Shown here: positions 11,001 through 22,980 of the stretch, in pieces
Position numbering within the stretch: position 1 is the first letter of the stretch
Layout of the letters: each line of letters begins with the position of its first letter
Assembly (NCBI RefSeq): GCF_008831285.2
Contig: NC_045140.1
Coordinates: forward strand, 18,536,370 to 18,600,369
Direction of reading: 5' to 3'
DNA length: 64,000 bases
From: Nymphaea colorata
Taxonomy: Eukaryota > Streptophyta > Magnoliopsida > Nymphaeales > Nymphaeaceae
Notes under the pieces: generated by a model
The model's database searches: none
What the model was told of the DNA's origin: nothing
The model's input: the letters and a program-made list of their open reading frames with translations, nothing else
Position numbers and translations under genes: made by a program

Positions 11001-13360
11001 CTCTTGATTTAACTAAAAGGTGTAGCGTAGTTGGCCGGGCCGATTGCACATGAAAAGGTGTGTCGCTAATTTGGTGTCTTGAATCGGCCCTAAACCCAAC
11101 AAACATAGAGAAGAAGAGATATGAAGAGAAGAGAGATTCAGCCTTCTTTTATAAGCAGAAGTTGCATATGGAAATATTATGTGTCCTTTTGTCACCGTCT
11201 TCATTTAATTTCTTTTAATTCTTGTTGTGAAAGTTGGAGGCCTAAGGCCCAGCAGTATTTTATGGAACCTTATTTGGTTTCATGATTGAAGGACGCGAGG
11301 ACAGACTGACGGGAACGGCCTGTTCTGAAATTGAGTGACAAGCCCTGCTTCTCTACGGAGTGGCCTTCTGTGGGCCCTTCGATTCGTATGGTGAACGTTG
11401 AAACGAAGCAACACGCAATTATGCAAACTCGACGACGAAAAACTGGGAAAAGAATGGTGACTGCGTGTTCCATGGGTATGACGTGCAGCTGGAAAACGGA
11501 ACGCTCTGTTCCACATGTTCTGCTGTACCATTCAATGCGCATATGACAGAAGTAGACCCCATTTGTTCTTGGAGCCCAGCAGTTCGTTGTCGCAGGAGGC
11601 TAAGGATCAGACAGCTGGCCATGGGACCAATGGCAGAACTTCGTCGTGTTCTCTCAAACACCTAGAGATAGTAAGGTTTTTTTGTTTTTCACCGCTCAGT
11701 CAGTTTATTATATTGTAGAAGAAGAACGCATTGAAATGTGACATTGATCAACTCATAAATTTGAACCCAAGTCCCTTTTTAAGGTGAACAGTTAATGCCG
11801 GAGCTAGAAAATTTTATCAGAGTAGCACTAACCTTAGTGGGTTTAGTGTATGTGGGCACTGACACGAGTTTGATGTGCGCACCACATCTGGCTGAACCTA
11901 GGTCCAGCTCCCTCATAATAATTTTTTTTTTTTTTGCGGGCTGGTGTGGGCAGTGGCCCACACGTAGCTCCGCTTCTGTGGAACCTAACTTTACTTTCAC
12001 AGGAAAATATATCCACAAGACCCAAACCTTATTGAAACCCGTTGGAAATTAAGCCAGAACATTCATATAATGCCTTTGTTCTTCATCTTAAAGCGTTTTC
12101 CTTAATTTTATAACAGCTATAGATATGCCACAACGACTGCAAAATCTTTCTATGTTTTTACAATCAAATGATATTGCAAGTTTTGTGCGGAATTTAGACA
12201 AATATTAAATAGACAAATAAAAACAACTTCCTCATTTCCAACATTTTCTGCAAAAGCGATAATAATATCCCAGCATGATTAAAAGAATGGCTTAAGGGAA
12301 GGAATTCTTGGCTGCCAATTAAGTGAAGGATCTCTCAGTGCATGGAGAAAGCCATGAAGAAGAAGACAATTGACTGATGGGAGGCGTCCCTTTCTGCTGA
12401 TTCAAACGTGCCCCAAATCAAACGCATAATGTATCGAACTTAGAAGCATGAAATATAAATAAAACCAAGCAAGTGCTGATAGTAACAACTCGATGGCCCT
12501 ACACAGGTTTTGTAAACAACTAACAGGGGAAAGTTTCAAGTGCGAATCTCCACGCATTGAAACCAACAATAAATAATAACACTATCAAAACCCAAACCCT
12601 AGTTGGGCTCCAACCTAACAAATCTTTATATGCTCTGAATCTTTCTTCTTCTTTTTAAATTGGCAACCTAACAAAAAGATCTCTTTTTCATTAACCATGA
12701 GCATTTTGGTCATTAAACATATTCCCGCACAAAAAAGATGTGCACTGGCGTGTGCATATAACCAGCTTCGTGTTTGATAGCCTTGAATTTTTGAGATATG
12801 AAGAGGCGGATCTTGAATGGGGCAGTAGGTGAAATTCTTTAATGAAGCAAATAGTGGATTTGACAACAGTGGACTTGAGATCTGCATTACGTCATCAACT
12901 CTGTGTCTGTGGATCTATAATTCGAGGGGGGAGCCGACTAAATGTGGCCTGTGGTTTTAAAATCCTTGTGAATCTTTCCTAGTCTCGGATCTCAATCATA
13001 GATAGACAAAGAGTGCCGTGGTTTACTTTTGATCGAGAGAGAGAGAGATCAGAGATTCATACCATCATGACCAACACAATCCACATATATAGATACCATC
13101 ATAGCCAACACACCTTTGATTCACATACTTTAGCTAGCCCCTTCAAGAACAACCCCGAAATCATGTTTCACATTTTGAAATTAAATACGACACAATATCT
13201 TTGGCTCAGCTTCATGTCATCAAGTTGGAAATAATGTCAATTTTCTACTATCAAGATTTAAATTTTACAACTTGTGGTGTTTACTCACACACATGCGTGC
13301 ACACACACGCTCGATAATTTATTAGGACGAGATGGGTACATCCCACATCATTCTACAGTT
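8060..13360. other. Intergenic, no recognisable gene
   Basis: Beyond the CYCD1 promoter no ORF here resembles a known protein. Visible features are a 14-base G-run at 8543-8556, a 22-base T-run at 9297-9318, GC-richer segments at 8.58-9.27 kb and 9.6-10.4 kb with short frames in several phases, and another GC-richer segment at 11.27-11.67 kb open in four frames at once. Open frames in several phases over GC-rich DNA are expected by chance. The segment from about 11795 (GAGCTAGAAAATTTT followed by AGCACTAA) resembles 18104-18132, which suggests remnants of one old repeat. Confidence 0.5.
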
Positions 13361-13368
13361 GAGAGGGT

Positions 13369-13493
13369 GTTTGGTAACAAAAACATTGTGTTGTTTTGGA
13401 ACACAGTGTTTTATCAATGTATTCCAAAAAATGGACACAATCATGGAACGTTAAGTTACAAAGAAACACAGCATTCCTGCTACCAAATGGCCT
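13369..13493. mobile_element. MITE-like fold-back element
   Basis: The left end begins GTTTGGTAACAAAAAC. The reverse complement of the right end reads ATTTGGTAGCAGGAAT. The similarity of the two arms continues inward for about 35-40 bases (TTGTGTTGTTTTGGAAC against CTGTGTTTCTTTGTAAC). The whole is about 125 bp with no coding capacity, as expected of a small non-autonomous DNA transposon. I could not see a clean target-site duplication, so the exact ends and the superfamily are open. Confidence 0.5.
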
Positions 13494-13499
13494 CTAGAG

Positions 13500-14665
13500 T
13501 AACAGTTGTTCATTCCACACACCATCTAGCCCTGGAGTTTGATCGCAACAGTGGCGGCAGCTGCGCCACAATTAGATTGAAGAATGCAGACAATGTTGAA
13601 CATTCATGGGGACATCCGAAAAGCAATGAAACGACTCGGCTTCATATGAAAATATTGCCTGTCCTACTTTAATGATCAAGTTCCAGACACAGAATCCACC
13701 AGTTCTACACCTCCACGGAAACTAGAATCCAGCTACGGCCAAATGATGTCAGTTCTTTTTCACCACAGTCTTCGCATGTGACTCCTATTTCCTTCAAAAT
13801 AATTACCATGCATGTCACCTCGCAGTCTTGGATATATGACTATCTTGTCTATGAGAGAGGGAATAGTATTCCTACCAGCAGCTTTCTCAACATACAGAAC
13901 CAATTATATGAGGGAATACAATGACATGATTTAATTTGCTGTAGTTACTTTCTCATGCGATTCTGTTTCGTATATGACAAGGAACCAGAGCTCTGCAGGC
14001 GTGCGACAATGGAATTCTCCTGAAGCGATGATATTCCCGTAAAAATCTCCGCCTCCTTGAGTTCTATTCGCCATGGAAACAGTTTCATACCAATTCAATT
14101 TCACGCTAAATAGTAAATACAACAGGTGTTTGGGAAATTAAACTCTTGGGCAGTTCGTGCCGGCGCACGGCTATCCTTTCACACGTCGCCGGAGAAAATG
14201 GATAGCACTTTCACAGGAAAACTAGACAAAACAAAAGGATCCAAAACAAGAAGAATGCTGGATTTCGTGGCATTATTCTCGAGGGGCATCAGCATTTATG
14301 TCCTGTTTTAATGCACTTGCTTGTGACAATCACAATTTCCTAAGAATAACTTTACATGGATGGACGGATCCTCCCCATGAAGACAAATGGCAGGAAGTAG
14401 ACGTATAAATTCGTTACTTTTTTCGCCTGTACATGATTAACAATTAGACATTCTTAGTCCTCATTCGAAGGTCTAACAAATTTCCATATTCAAGGATAAA
14501 AAATTTCAGGGAAGTACTGCAGCAACGATATGATTAACACTTACAAATTGTTAAACTAACGCTCCTAATAATATAATCGTATATTTGGATATTCTCTAAT
14601 CCTAACGCTTCCACTTTATGAATATGGGACATATCTGTTCCAACTTCTTATCTTTAGTGCTGAAA
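13500..14665. other. Intergenic, nothing recognisable
   Basis: Only short chance open frames are present. No transposon ends, RNA gene or regulatory block could be supported. Confidence 0.5.
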
Positions 14666-14667
14666 AT

Positions 14668-14668
14668 G

Positions 14669-14735
<67 letters not shown>
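14668..14735. repeat. (GT)n(AT)n microsatellite
   Basis: About six GT units are followed directly by an uninterrupted AT tract of about 55 bases. This is a compound dinucleotide repeat and a likely polymorphic locus. Confidence 0.95.
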
Positions 14736-14738
<3 letters not shown>

Positions 14739-14739
14739 C

Positions 14740-17700
14740 TTTAGAAATGGCACTAAGGCCAATTGGCCCAAGATAGCCGCCAGTAAAGTGTTATCCACTC
14801 CTTTTCCTTTTGTTTCTTACAATTTTATTTTATCATTATTCTATAAAATGATAAAAGTACCAATGCATGGCAAGTATTCATGAAATAATTGCAAAGGGTA
14901 AAGGGAGTGGCTACAAGCCTACATCGCCAAACCTATAGTCACTTTAAGATTTCTTGTCCAACTTTGTAACCATGCAGCTTTTTCTGCATAGCGATTAGAC
15001 CAAAGTTGTTTTAGCTTCTGAAATTGGTTCTTCTTCTTCTTCTTCTTTTGCTGTTAACTTTATGGTAAAACTTTTTTAACTAAAAATGGATGCTCTGCAA
15101 CTCAGACAAATGGCTAGGTGTGTGAGAATCGGGGAAACATGTTTTCAGAGTTCAGGAATCTGATCAGTTTTACGATTGTCTGATTATCACCAGTTTTCTA
15201 CGAATGTTTAGAAGCCTTCACATGAAGGTGAAGGCGATTCTGATCAGACTGAACGTTAGCGCGTCTTTGGATCCCGAGACCTAGCTGGCACCGAACATGC
15301 AAACACAGTTCAAGCTCCATGTCAATATGGAACCAGATCCCGATATTAAGGGAGGGAGGCCGATGAGATCAGTCAGCAGCCTTAGTCTGTCAGACTATTC
15401 TCCAATAAACAAATAATATATGTGTATATACATATATATATATATATATAAGTTGGTGGACCAGAGAGACAGCGTCGTATTATTGTTATTAATGAAAAAA
15501 GAAAAGTTTGTTTGAACAGAAATTCAAATCAAACACTTTCTGCGGAAAACACAGTCACAGACAATGAGTTGCGTGTGCTGTTCACTGCATGCAACACATG
15601 TACGCCAAAAAAAAAGTAGGGAATAGGAATATTTTGGAAATTATTTTAAAAACATGTTCTTTTTAGTTTTTTAACTTTCTTTATTTTTCTTTTTTGTTCT
15701 TAAAAGTGTGTTTTGTATTAAGTAGATGTATTTTTGTCATTAATCATACTGGTGCATGAAAATTTTGTGCATATACATAACCCACTCCGGTCCGGAAAGC
15801 ACATTGGTTATGTTTGGAGAGCAGATTGCAGTGGTGCCTTCCATAATTAGGCGTGTTAATGGATCAGATTTAGACTGGATATTTGAGTGAATTACTTCAA
15901 ATTAAAAACTGGATATGAGAGAGAATTTAGCATCCCATTAACAAATCCGAGCGGGTTCGAGTTTAGGAAGTGACATTGGATCGAATCTAGCTTCAAACAA
16001 ATATCTGATCTGATAATAAGCATCAAAATGGACGGTCAGCTTTTCTTACATCCAATCTTCATACATTTTCAAGTTCATAACATCTCACAATGCAGTTCGG
16101 ATTTAGCTGTGAGTTTAAAGTTAGATTCAGATATAGCATTGGACCTTTTTTTCATCGGCATTCAAAGCCAAATATGTAAACATCCAACAAATGGGATCTG
16201 GTAAAGGTTAAATTAAAAAAAAGGGGCGGAAAATAGAAGAAAAGAAGATGACGTTCAAGGTTGGATCAGATCAGAGTTCAAATCTGTTCGTACGTGGTCA
16301 ACTAACTGGACTGATGGCCTGAAGCGACTGTAAAATGTCGTCAGATCAGGAACACGCCCTGGTGTAGCACAAACGCAACGCAGTCCATTAATACCTGCGT
16401 ACCCATCGTTGGGTGCTTTGAAAATACAGTCACAAATATCTTCATTGTTTATGCTCGTAAGTTACTGTAGGATGTGATATTATCGAAACATTTTGGTTAC
16501 AGATGAACTATCGTATTTTTTCAACATTTTAAGCAATACACATCCGCCTTCCAAAAGGATTACTCCCACACATATTGGTTGGTGCGAAGATCTGCATAAA
16601 ATAAGCAATGTTGTATAAGCATGATAAGAAACAAGGATCCTTTAGTTGTTGCCTCGCAATAGGAACATTTCGAGAATATTTTATAAGGATGCCCAAAGAT
16701 TGAGGCAAGTTCATGCAATATTAGGTATAATGTTTCAAAAATCTGGTTTAATTTTTACAGCAGATTCATGGGATACTCACATAGTGTTTCTTGCTGCCAA
16801 ACAACGTTTTAAAATCTTTGGTGCATCACTAGACAATTTACTTAATGTTTTTTAAGTGATTGATAAATTTATAACATGTTAATGGTTAGTTGTTACTTCA
16901 TTTATGTGAAAATCCTAAGCTATTAGGCCCTCGTGTACCAAACTTTGATATCGATTCCAATGTGATCGTTGGAGATTGAATTGCAAATGTATAAGCTAAA
17001 ATGTATTTTCAAGAGTCCGATAGGCCCCTCAAATGAGACAAAGAGTTTTGTTTAAGTAAAATAATTTGTTTCCCTCTTTCTTCCCCTCCCCCTCCTTTGG
17101 CAGACATTTTGGACTCCTTAGGATGAGTTTTCTCAAGGCTACGTCGAATTCTCGATACAACAGCCTATCTTCTTTATTTACAACTTCACTGATTTATACC
17201 AGATGGTATTCTTGGAATCAACGACCTAAATGATTTCCATTAAAGGATTTCCGAGAGGGTTGGTAGCTAACTTCATTACGAGATGCACTTGCAAAGCTGT
17301 AAGCACGTCGATTCAGGTTAACAATGTGAAATACTGTTCTACGCTCTCGTTGATTTTTTACGATCATTGGATCTTACTGAATCTTGTCAGTGATAAGTAA
17401 AGGCAACGATCCTTGGCTTCTAAATCTAACATCTTTAAGATGGTAGTAGGCTACCCATCTTGCATTTATTTGTCTCTATTGCTTTCGTCTTGGGTAGGAG
17501 GCCGGTGGTTGATCTGATTCAAATTCTCAACTCCAATGCCTTAACCCCTATAAGTAGATAGAGTTTAATTTTAGGAATTCTCGGAGACATATTTCACTAT
17601 TTCTCACAGCTCCTATTTATTAAAATTTGTTCTCTTACTCTTAAACAACTAACGTGATTTTGTTGATCAAGTTCCAACGAGGCATTCTCACTATAAATAC

Positions 17701-19190
17701 AAGGATCAACACAGTGAGAAGCTGGGAATCTGGTTAATGGCTTTTTTACAGGTTGAAAACCCAAGATCAAATCCTAACCCGGTGTTGTCCTTGTGGGTCA
17801 AGGCTCTCCTGGGATTATCCAACGATCTATAGAAGTGGACTCACCATTAATTGGCCTAAGTCCCAATGAAGCTGTTGAGAACCAACTCTTGCTATGAACT
17901 TTGGATTCATGTAGATATTTCACAGCAACATTGGAAGCTTGGATTCGGAACACAACAAAAGTGTTTGGGGACCTAAAATGACCAAAAGCACTCATGACAA
18001 GAAAAAAGTTAAAAGAAAAAGACGAGCACTCTCTTTCACGAAGACTAAATTGCCTCTCAAACAGTGAAGTGACGGCAACCAAGGATCGCAATCAATGGTA
18101 GAGCCAGAAATTTTGCGTTGAACAGCACTAATTCAAAAAAAAAAAGTGATAACCTTTGGGGCAATGTACATGAGTAAATAGTTAGAAGGTACCAATATGA
18201 AAAAATAAAAAAAAAATTGCCCAGACCTACCTGCCTTTAGTAAATTCACCATTGGGGTCCAATAGCGAAGTTGGTTACATACAAAGGTGCACCATTAGTA
18301 GGTAGGTCCATGTGCATAAGTGGTACTTCTCTTGAGAGTGGACCAGAAAGACACATGTTATGCACCGAGGGCTGTACTCCGATGCTCATAACTACCTCTT
18401 GTCCAATAGAGATAGAATAACACACACATACCACAGTGTGGACATGGATCAGAAACTACATGGCTAGATGACATGTGGGACCCGGGTCCGAATGGGTCCG
18501 GTGGACCAATTGGTCTTGAGTGAGAAAATTGACAGGAACTCCCGGACAGAGCTCTCCCTGTTTTCTTAGTCACCTTCACGTGTTTGGTTTGGTACATACC
18601 AATAGCAACTTGCTTGTCTCGTTCAATGAGACAATTAAGACTAGTGATCACTTTCTAATTATACACCTCTTTAGACTACCGTGGAGCCTTTATTTCCTAA
18701 ACCACCAAGTCATCACGTGCCATTCAAATGGTTCAATGAGTTCTCGAAAGACAACAATAGTCAGTTTTGTACCAGCATATTAAATCCAGAGGGAAAGAAA
18801 GACAAAGTACAAGTGCGACGACGGGTTAGTGGTGCCAATAAGTTAAGCGGTAGGTTTGTCTGGGATGCCCATGTAGCTGTTTGTTTTTGAGGGCAACTAT
18901 CGAGAGGGACATAATATTTGTCCAAACTTTGACAATGGGTTTTCAAACAAGTGAATGCGTTTGAAACACGTATGATAAACAATTATTATAACGTTTATTC
19001 TTTGTGAGAATGTATAATATATGGGTGAAACGAGACATTAAGCTCGTCTTCTTATGCGTCGGCATGTTCGAGAAGAAGAAGTGGAGACAGTGAACATGAG
19101 TTACATGATCATCAATCACATGAAATTAGGATAAGATATATATTGCAACTCAGACGTGAAGTGACAATAATTAGTTCTAATTGACATCTC
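14740..19190. other. Intergenic, degenerate repeat debris
   Basis: No gene was recognised. A short TA repeat lies near 15418-15450. The segment 15850-16150 contains phrases such as GGATCAGATTTAGAC and CGAGCGGGTTCGAG that recur in looser form near 52.2-52.5 kb, so both are probably dispersed-repeat relics. The segment 17.1-17.8 kb is free of long frames. No tRNA primer-binding site or LTR pair was seen. Confidence 0.45.
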
Positions 19191-19194
19191 CGAT

Positions 19195-19380
19195 CAGTGT
19201 AAACTGCATTTCAAACAATAGCAATAATAGCATGTTACTGCTTGTTTTAAAAAGTGAACAAATTCATAAAACACTTTTTGAAATGAAATGTCCCATGAAT
19301 CTAATCAATTTTTCTGTTCGGTTCGATGCATGAAACAACAACGTAATGTTAATGTTATTGTTCCCAAACAACCCCTTAAG
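19195..19380. mobile_element. Probable MITE relic
   Basis: The segment ends with ATGTTAATGTTATTGTTCCC and a CAAACAACC end typical of short DNA-transposon termini. Its terminal part resembles the fold-back at 39.23-39.33 kb, which also contains TAATGTTAATGTT and a TTGTTTGGT-type end. The left boundary is not clear. Confidence 0.35.
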
Positions 19381-20199
19381 TAATTACCACCGGCGCTTAT
19401 CCTTTTTGGAAAAACAAATTTTATGAATTTTCTTCGTAGGAAAGCAAGATTGTTCATCTTTAGTCCATCTCCTCCTTATTCACCTCCTCCACTTTGCCAA
19501 CGAATGGGACGCTTGGTGTTTCGTTCAGGGGAGGTGAAGTGTCATTGTTAAGGTACGGCAGAGATGACTGAGATCACAACAAATAGTTTCCTGAAGGCAT
19601 CAATAGTTAATTTCCCAAATCCATTTATACATTTAAGATGAAATCGCATAGTACTATAGCTAAAAGCTTTGATCATATGTTGTAAATAATGCCAACAAAG
19701 GAGTTAATTGCTGAAACTTTACTTATTCAACTGTAGTTTCATAATCTTATGAAAGATGTATTGTACTAGTATGATCTTGTGTGCTATGAGCAAGAAAAAG
19801 AAAAAGTGTCGTTAACAGAACTCACATATAATGGTGATGCTATTATTCCCTGCCCAGTACGTGCTGCATTTGAAAGAAATATTGTCAAGAGGTACGTAGA
19901 CTGTCGGTAATTAGTGCAACTGTTGGTAATAAGTAGTCTGCCCAACCACGCCCAGATTTGGGGTTGAGATTTCAATTTTCTTAAGGGCGCGTTTGTTTCA
20001 TCCTGCCGTGATTTCTAGATTCATAGATTTAAAGTCGAAACCTTTCCACCTGATAATTAATTACACTCTTAACGTGCAATTACAGAAATCCATTGAGAAG
20101 CACATTTTTAGTGCAACCTCAAGACTCCAAACACAACTTAAACAAACGAATTATGAAAAACGATATATCCAAATCCAAGAGACGCTCGGCCCGATAAAT

Positions 20200-20530
20200 T
20201 TTACACTGGGCTGAGCCCGATCGGGCAGGTCCAGTTGGCTTGCTTCGAGGCCCTCGCCTGGGTCAGGCAGGTCTCAGGCAGACCTGGGCACTCAGCCGGG
20301 CTACTGACTCGGGTCCGAGCCCGAAAAAACCCAAACCGAGTGGGCATGATAACTTTTAAATAATATTTTTTTATTATAAATATATATTTTATTATTAAAA
20401 ATATATTTTATATTTTAAAAAATTATTTTATATTTAAAAAAGTAAATTTTATTATAATCGGGCCAGATCGACTCAAACCCAAGTTTCGAGCATGGAACCC
20501 GAACAACGGGGCCGGCCGATGCCCATACCC
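20200..20530. repeat. GC-rich dispersed repeat with an AT-rich core
   Basis: A run rich in CGGGC, GGGCTGAGCCCG and CGGGTCCGAGCCCG motifs (20185-20335) is followed by a pure AT core (20350-20455) and a second GC-rich block (20458-20530) with CGGGCC motifs. The sharp composition change and repeated CGGGC words suggest dispersed-repeat DNA rather than a promoter. It ends about 200 bp before the methyltransferase start codon, so that gene's promoter may lie partly inside it. Confidence 0.45.
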
Positions 20531-20678
20531 GGCAGCGGCTCGGTGACGCTATTCAGCTGAAAACGATGAAATCCCGATCCGATAAAGAACCGATCCATTG
20601 ATACCGCAAGTTCCGAAAGGACCAGGTCGTTCGAATTCCAACGAAAGCCCTAACTCTTTCCCCTTTCCCTCCACCCCC

Positions 20679-20680
<2 letters not shown>

Positions 20681-20715
<35 letters not shown>
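20681..20715. repeat. (CT)n tract in the methyltransferase leader
   Basis: An uninterrupted CT repeat of about 17 units ends 11 bases before the ATG at 20726. It is preceded by a pyrimidine-rich stretch from about 20650. CT tracts are common in plant 5' leaders and core promoters. Confidence 0.9.
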
Positions 20716-20719
<4 letters not shown>

Positions 20720-20725
20720 GCAGCC

Positions 20726-21571
20726 ATGGCCAACGACACCCCAAATCCATCCGTCACCGCCACCGCCACCGCCACCGCCACCGCGGCGGCCGCGCACACC
20801 ACCACCACCACGAAAAACAACAACAACAAAGAGAAGCCAACTCGTCACCCCAGGAAGCGTTTCTACAGAGCAAGAGCCCATAGCAACCCCTTGAGCGACT
20901 CCCACTTCCCCGTCCCCGTCACCCCCTCCCACTTTGACTACTCCCTCCACTTCACGTTGCCGACGCCGCCTCCCTCCGACGACCACCACCACCTCGTTCG
21001 CTTCGCGGACGTTGGCTGCGGCTTTGGCGGCCTCCTCGTCCAACTCGCCACCCTCTTCCCCGACACCCTGATGCTCGGCATGGAGCTCCGAGACAAGGTC
21101 AGCGAGTACGTCAAGGAGCGAATCTCCGCACTCCGGTCGAGCAACCCTGGTCAATACGGCAACATTTCCGTCATTCGCACCAACTCCATGAAGTACATCC
21201 CCAACTACTTCGTCAAGGGCCAGCTCACGAAGATGTTTTTCCTATTTCCCGATCCCCATTTCAAGGAGAAGAACCATCGGCGAAGGGTCATCAGTCCCTT
21301 CTTGCTTGACGAGTACGCCTACGTTATGCAGGCTGGTGGCATTCTCTACACGATCACTGATGTGGAGGAGTTGGGGGTTTGGATGAGGAAGTGTTTGGAA
21401 GAGCACCCACTATTTGAACAGGTGCCGGAGGGTGAGATTCAGAGTGACCCGGTTGTGGGCTTGCTGGGTGACGCCACTGAGGAGGGAAAGAAGGTCGCCA
21501 GGAATGGTGGGAAGACGTTCAGATCTGTGTTCAGGCGTGTTGCTGCTCCTCGAGATGATGATGATGAATAA
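20726..21571 (+). CDS. TRM8: tRNA (guanine-N7)-methyltransferase, catalytic subunit (TRM8/METTL1 type)
   Basis: A single-exon gene of 281 aa. The enzyme transfers methyl from S-adenosylmethionine to N7 of guanine 46 in the tRNA variable loop; in eukaryotes it works with a WD-repeat partner (TRM82/WDR4) that is not in this window. Family motifs in order: PRKRFYRARAHSNPL (42-56), SAM-binding FADVGCGFGG (93-102), acidic GMELR (118-122), TNSMKYIPNYF (152-162), and the signature FLFPDPHFKEKNHRRRVI (172-189). C-terminal catalytic-fold residues follow in ITDVEELGVWM (210-220). The start at 20726 has a favourable CAGCCATGGC context and is the first ATG of the frame. Residues 11-35 are low complexity (Thr/Ala alternation, a Thr run, an Asn run) encoded by ACC/GCC and AAC repeats. 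These are probably disordered and slippage-prone. The protein ends in an acidic DDDDE. The next gene, EMB506, is convergent, about 0.9 kb downstream. Confidence 0.96.
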   Translation: MANDTPNPSVTATATATATAAAAHTTTTTKNNNNKEKPTRHPRKRFYRARAHSNPLSDSHFPVPVTPSHFDYSLHFTLPTPPPSDDHHHLVRFADVGCGFGGLLVQLATLFPDTLMLGMELRDKVSEYVKERISALRSSNPGQYGNISVIRTNSMKYIPNYFVKGQLTKMFFLFPDPHFKEKNHRRRVISPFLLDEYAYVMQAGGILYTITDVEELGVWMRKCLEEHPLFEQVPEGEIQSDPVVGLLGDATEEGKKVARNGGKTFRSVFRRVAAPRDDDDE

Positions 21572-22461
21572 CTTGAATTGAAGCTCGTTTGATTCAGATT
21601 TGTTATTTATTGTAAGGGGCTGTATCTCTGCTCTGGCTACTTAGAATGATAAATAATGGGGAGGGGATAAGAAATTACATGTGGTATATTTGGTTGAATT
21701 AGAGGAAGTTCTCGGCTGTATTGATCCTAGTCACTGTCAACTTCGGCGATTTTGAGCTGCATTGGATTTGGATCTGTTTTCCCTTTTTGAGTAGAGAAAC
21801 ACAGGCAACAGGCAGATTATTTTTTATGGCTATTATGTATTTGGAAGATCGTAACGATACAAAACATTGCATAATTGAAGGGCTTTAAAATTCTATTTTG
21901 TTACGTGTTGGATTGTGCAATATTTTGCATTGATGATTTTAGGAGTGAGACACGGATAGATAGGCACTTACCTCAAAGTGGTTTTCATTTTATTTTACCT
22001 CTTCACTGATGAACAGCTAGTCGCATTCTTGTCACTTTTGACTGCGCTAATGTATTATACCAGAAGCTGATCTAGTAACCATGACTTTTGTATTTATGGT
22101 GAATGTGTTGTGAAGAGAAGTGCCTCTGTTCAAAGAATCAAACTGACGTACATTGCATAGCACCGTGGAGGTAGGATAAGAACATGTGCCGGCAACTGGA
22201 ACGAAAGGATTCAAGAATGAAGCAATGGCTCCACATAAAATGTTCACTGGGACTCACCTTAGTGTAACCTAACCTGCATATTTCTTTTGCTAAACAAAGA
22301 GAAGCTCTAATCCCACATCTACAAGCAAACGCCGTTTGCAACGACAAAATTGGGCATCCCATATAAAGTTCTTCTCACATTTAATTGGTCAAGTAACGGT
22401 TCTGTATATCATCGTTTTCATGGGTGCTTAATCTATTTTTTCACTACAGAGACAGGTGTGG
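21572..22461. other. Convergent 3' intergenic region
   Basis: This region lies between the stop codon of the methyltransferase gene (plus) and that of EMB506 (minus). It should hold both 3' untranslated regions and poly(A) sites. Open frames at 22047-22247 and 22138-22362 on the minus strand look like chance frames. Confidence 0.6.
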
Positions 22462-22914
22462 TCAAAAATCCATACCAGCTGGTACTAGCTTCAAAAGCTT
22501 GGCAAGCTCGTACGACTTGAAATCTTTTCCAAAGCACAAACTCAGGTCCAGAGGCGTCTTGCCACTCTGCAAATCCAAATAGCAATTAGAGAATATTTGA
22601 GATGCAGCAAAGCAAGGAAAAGATGTATTGCTTTAACCATTTGGCTGTTATTGCTAACAAGAAACAACCAGCAAAAGGCATTCAAGCTACCTTAGAGCTA
22701 CAGTCAGATGCATACGGCTTGCAGGTACAGAATTAAAATGGCCCATCCTAGAACGATAAAAGCATTTTGCAGAAAAAAAGCAAATGCTATTCGTGCAATC
22801 AGGGTACAATGGCAACTCCAGCGGCTTCCACAAGTACCACTAGCAGGTGATCCGTTCCCAAAATTTCAAGCGTGCCTTGGGGCAATAACTAACTGACCAG
22901 GAGAGTGAGCAAAC

Positions 22915-22980
<66 letters not shown>

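Noticed and set aside
17090-17810. Possible solo LTR
   Set aside because: No TG...CA ends with a target duplication, no primer-binding site and no second copy in the window.
20549-21154. 201-codon open frame antisense to the methyltransferase gene
   Set aside because: It mirrors the codon pattern of the real gene, is Gly/Arg low-complexity and shows no family motif.
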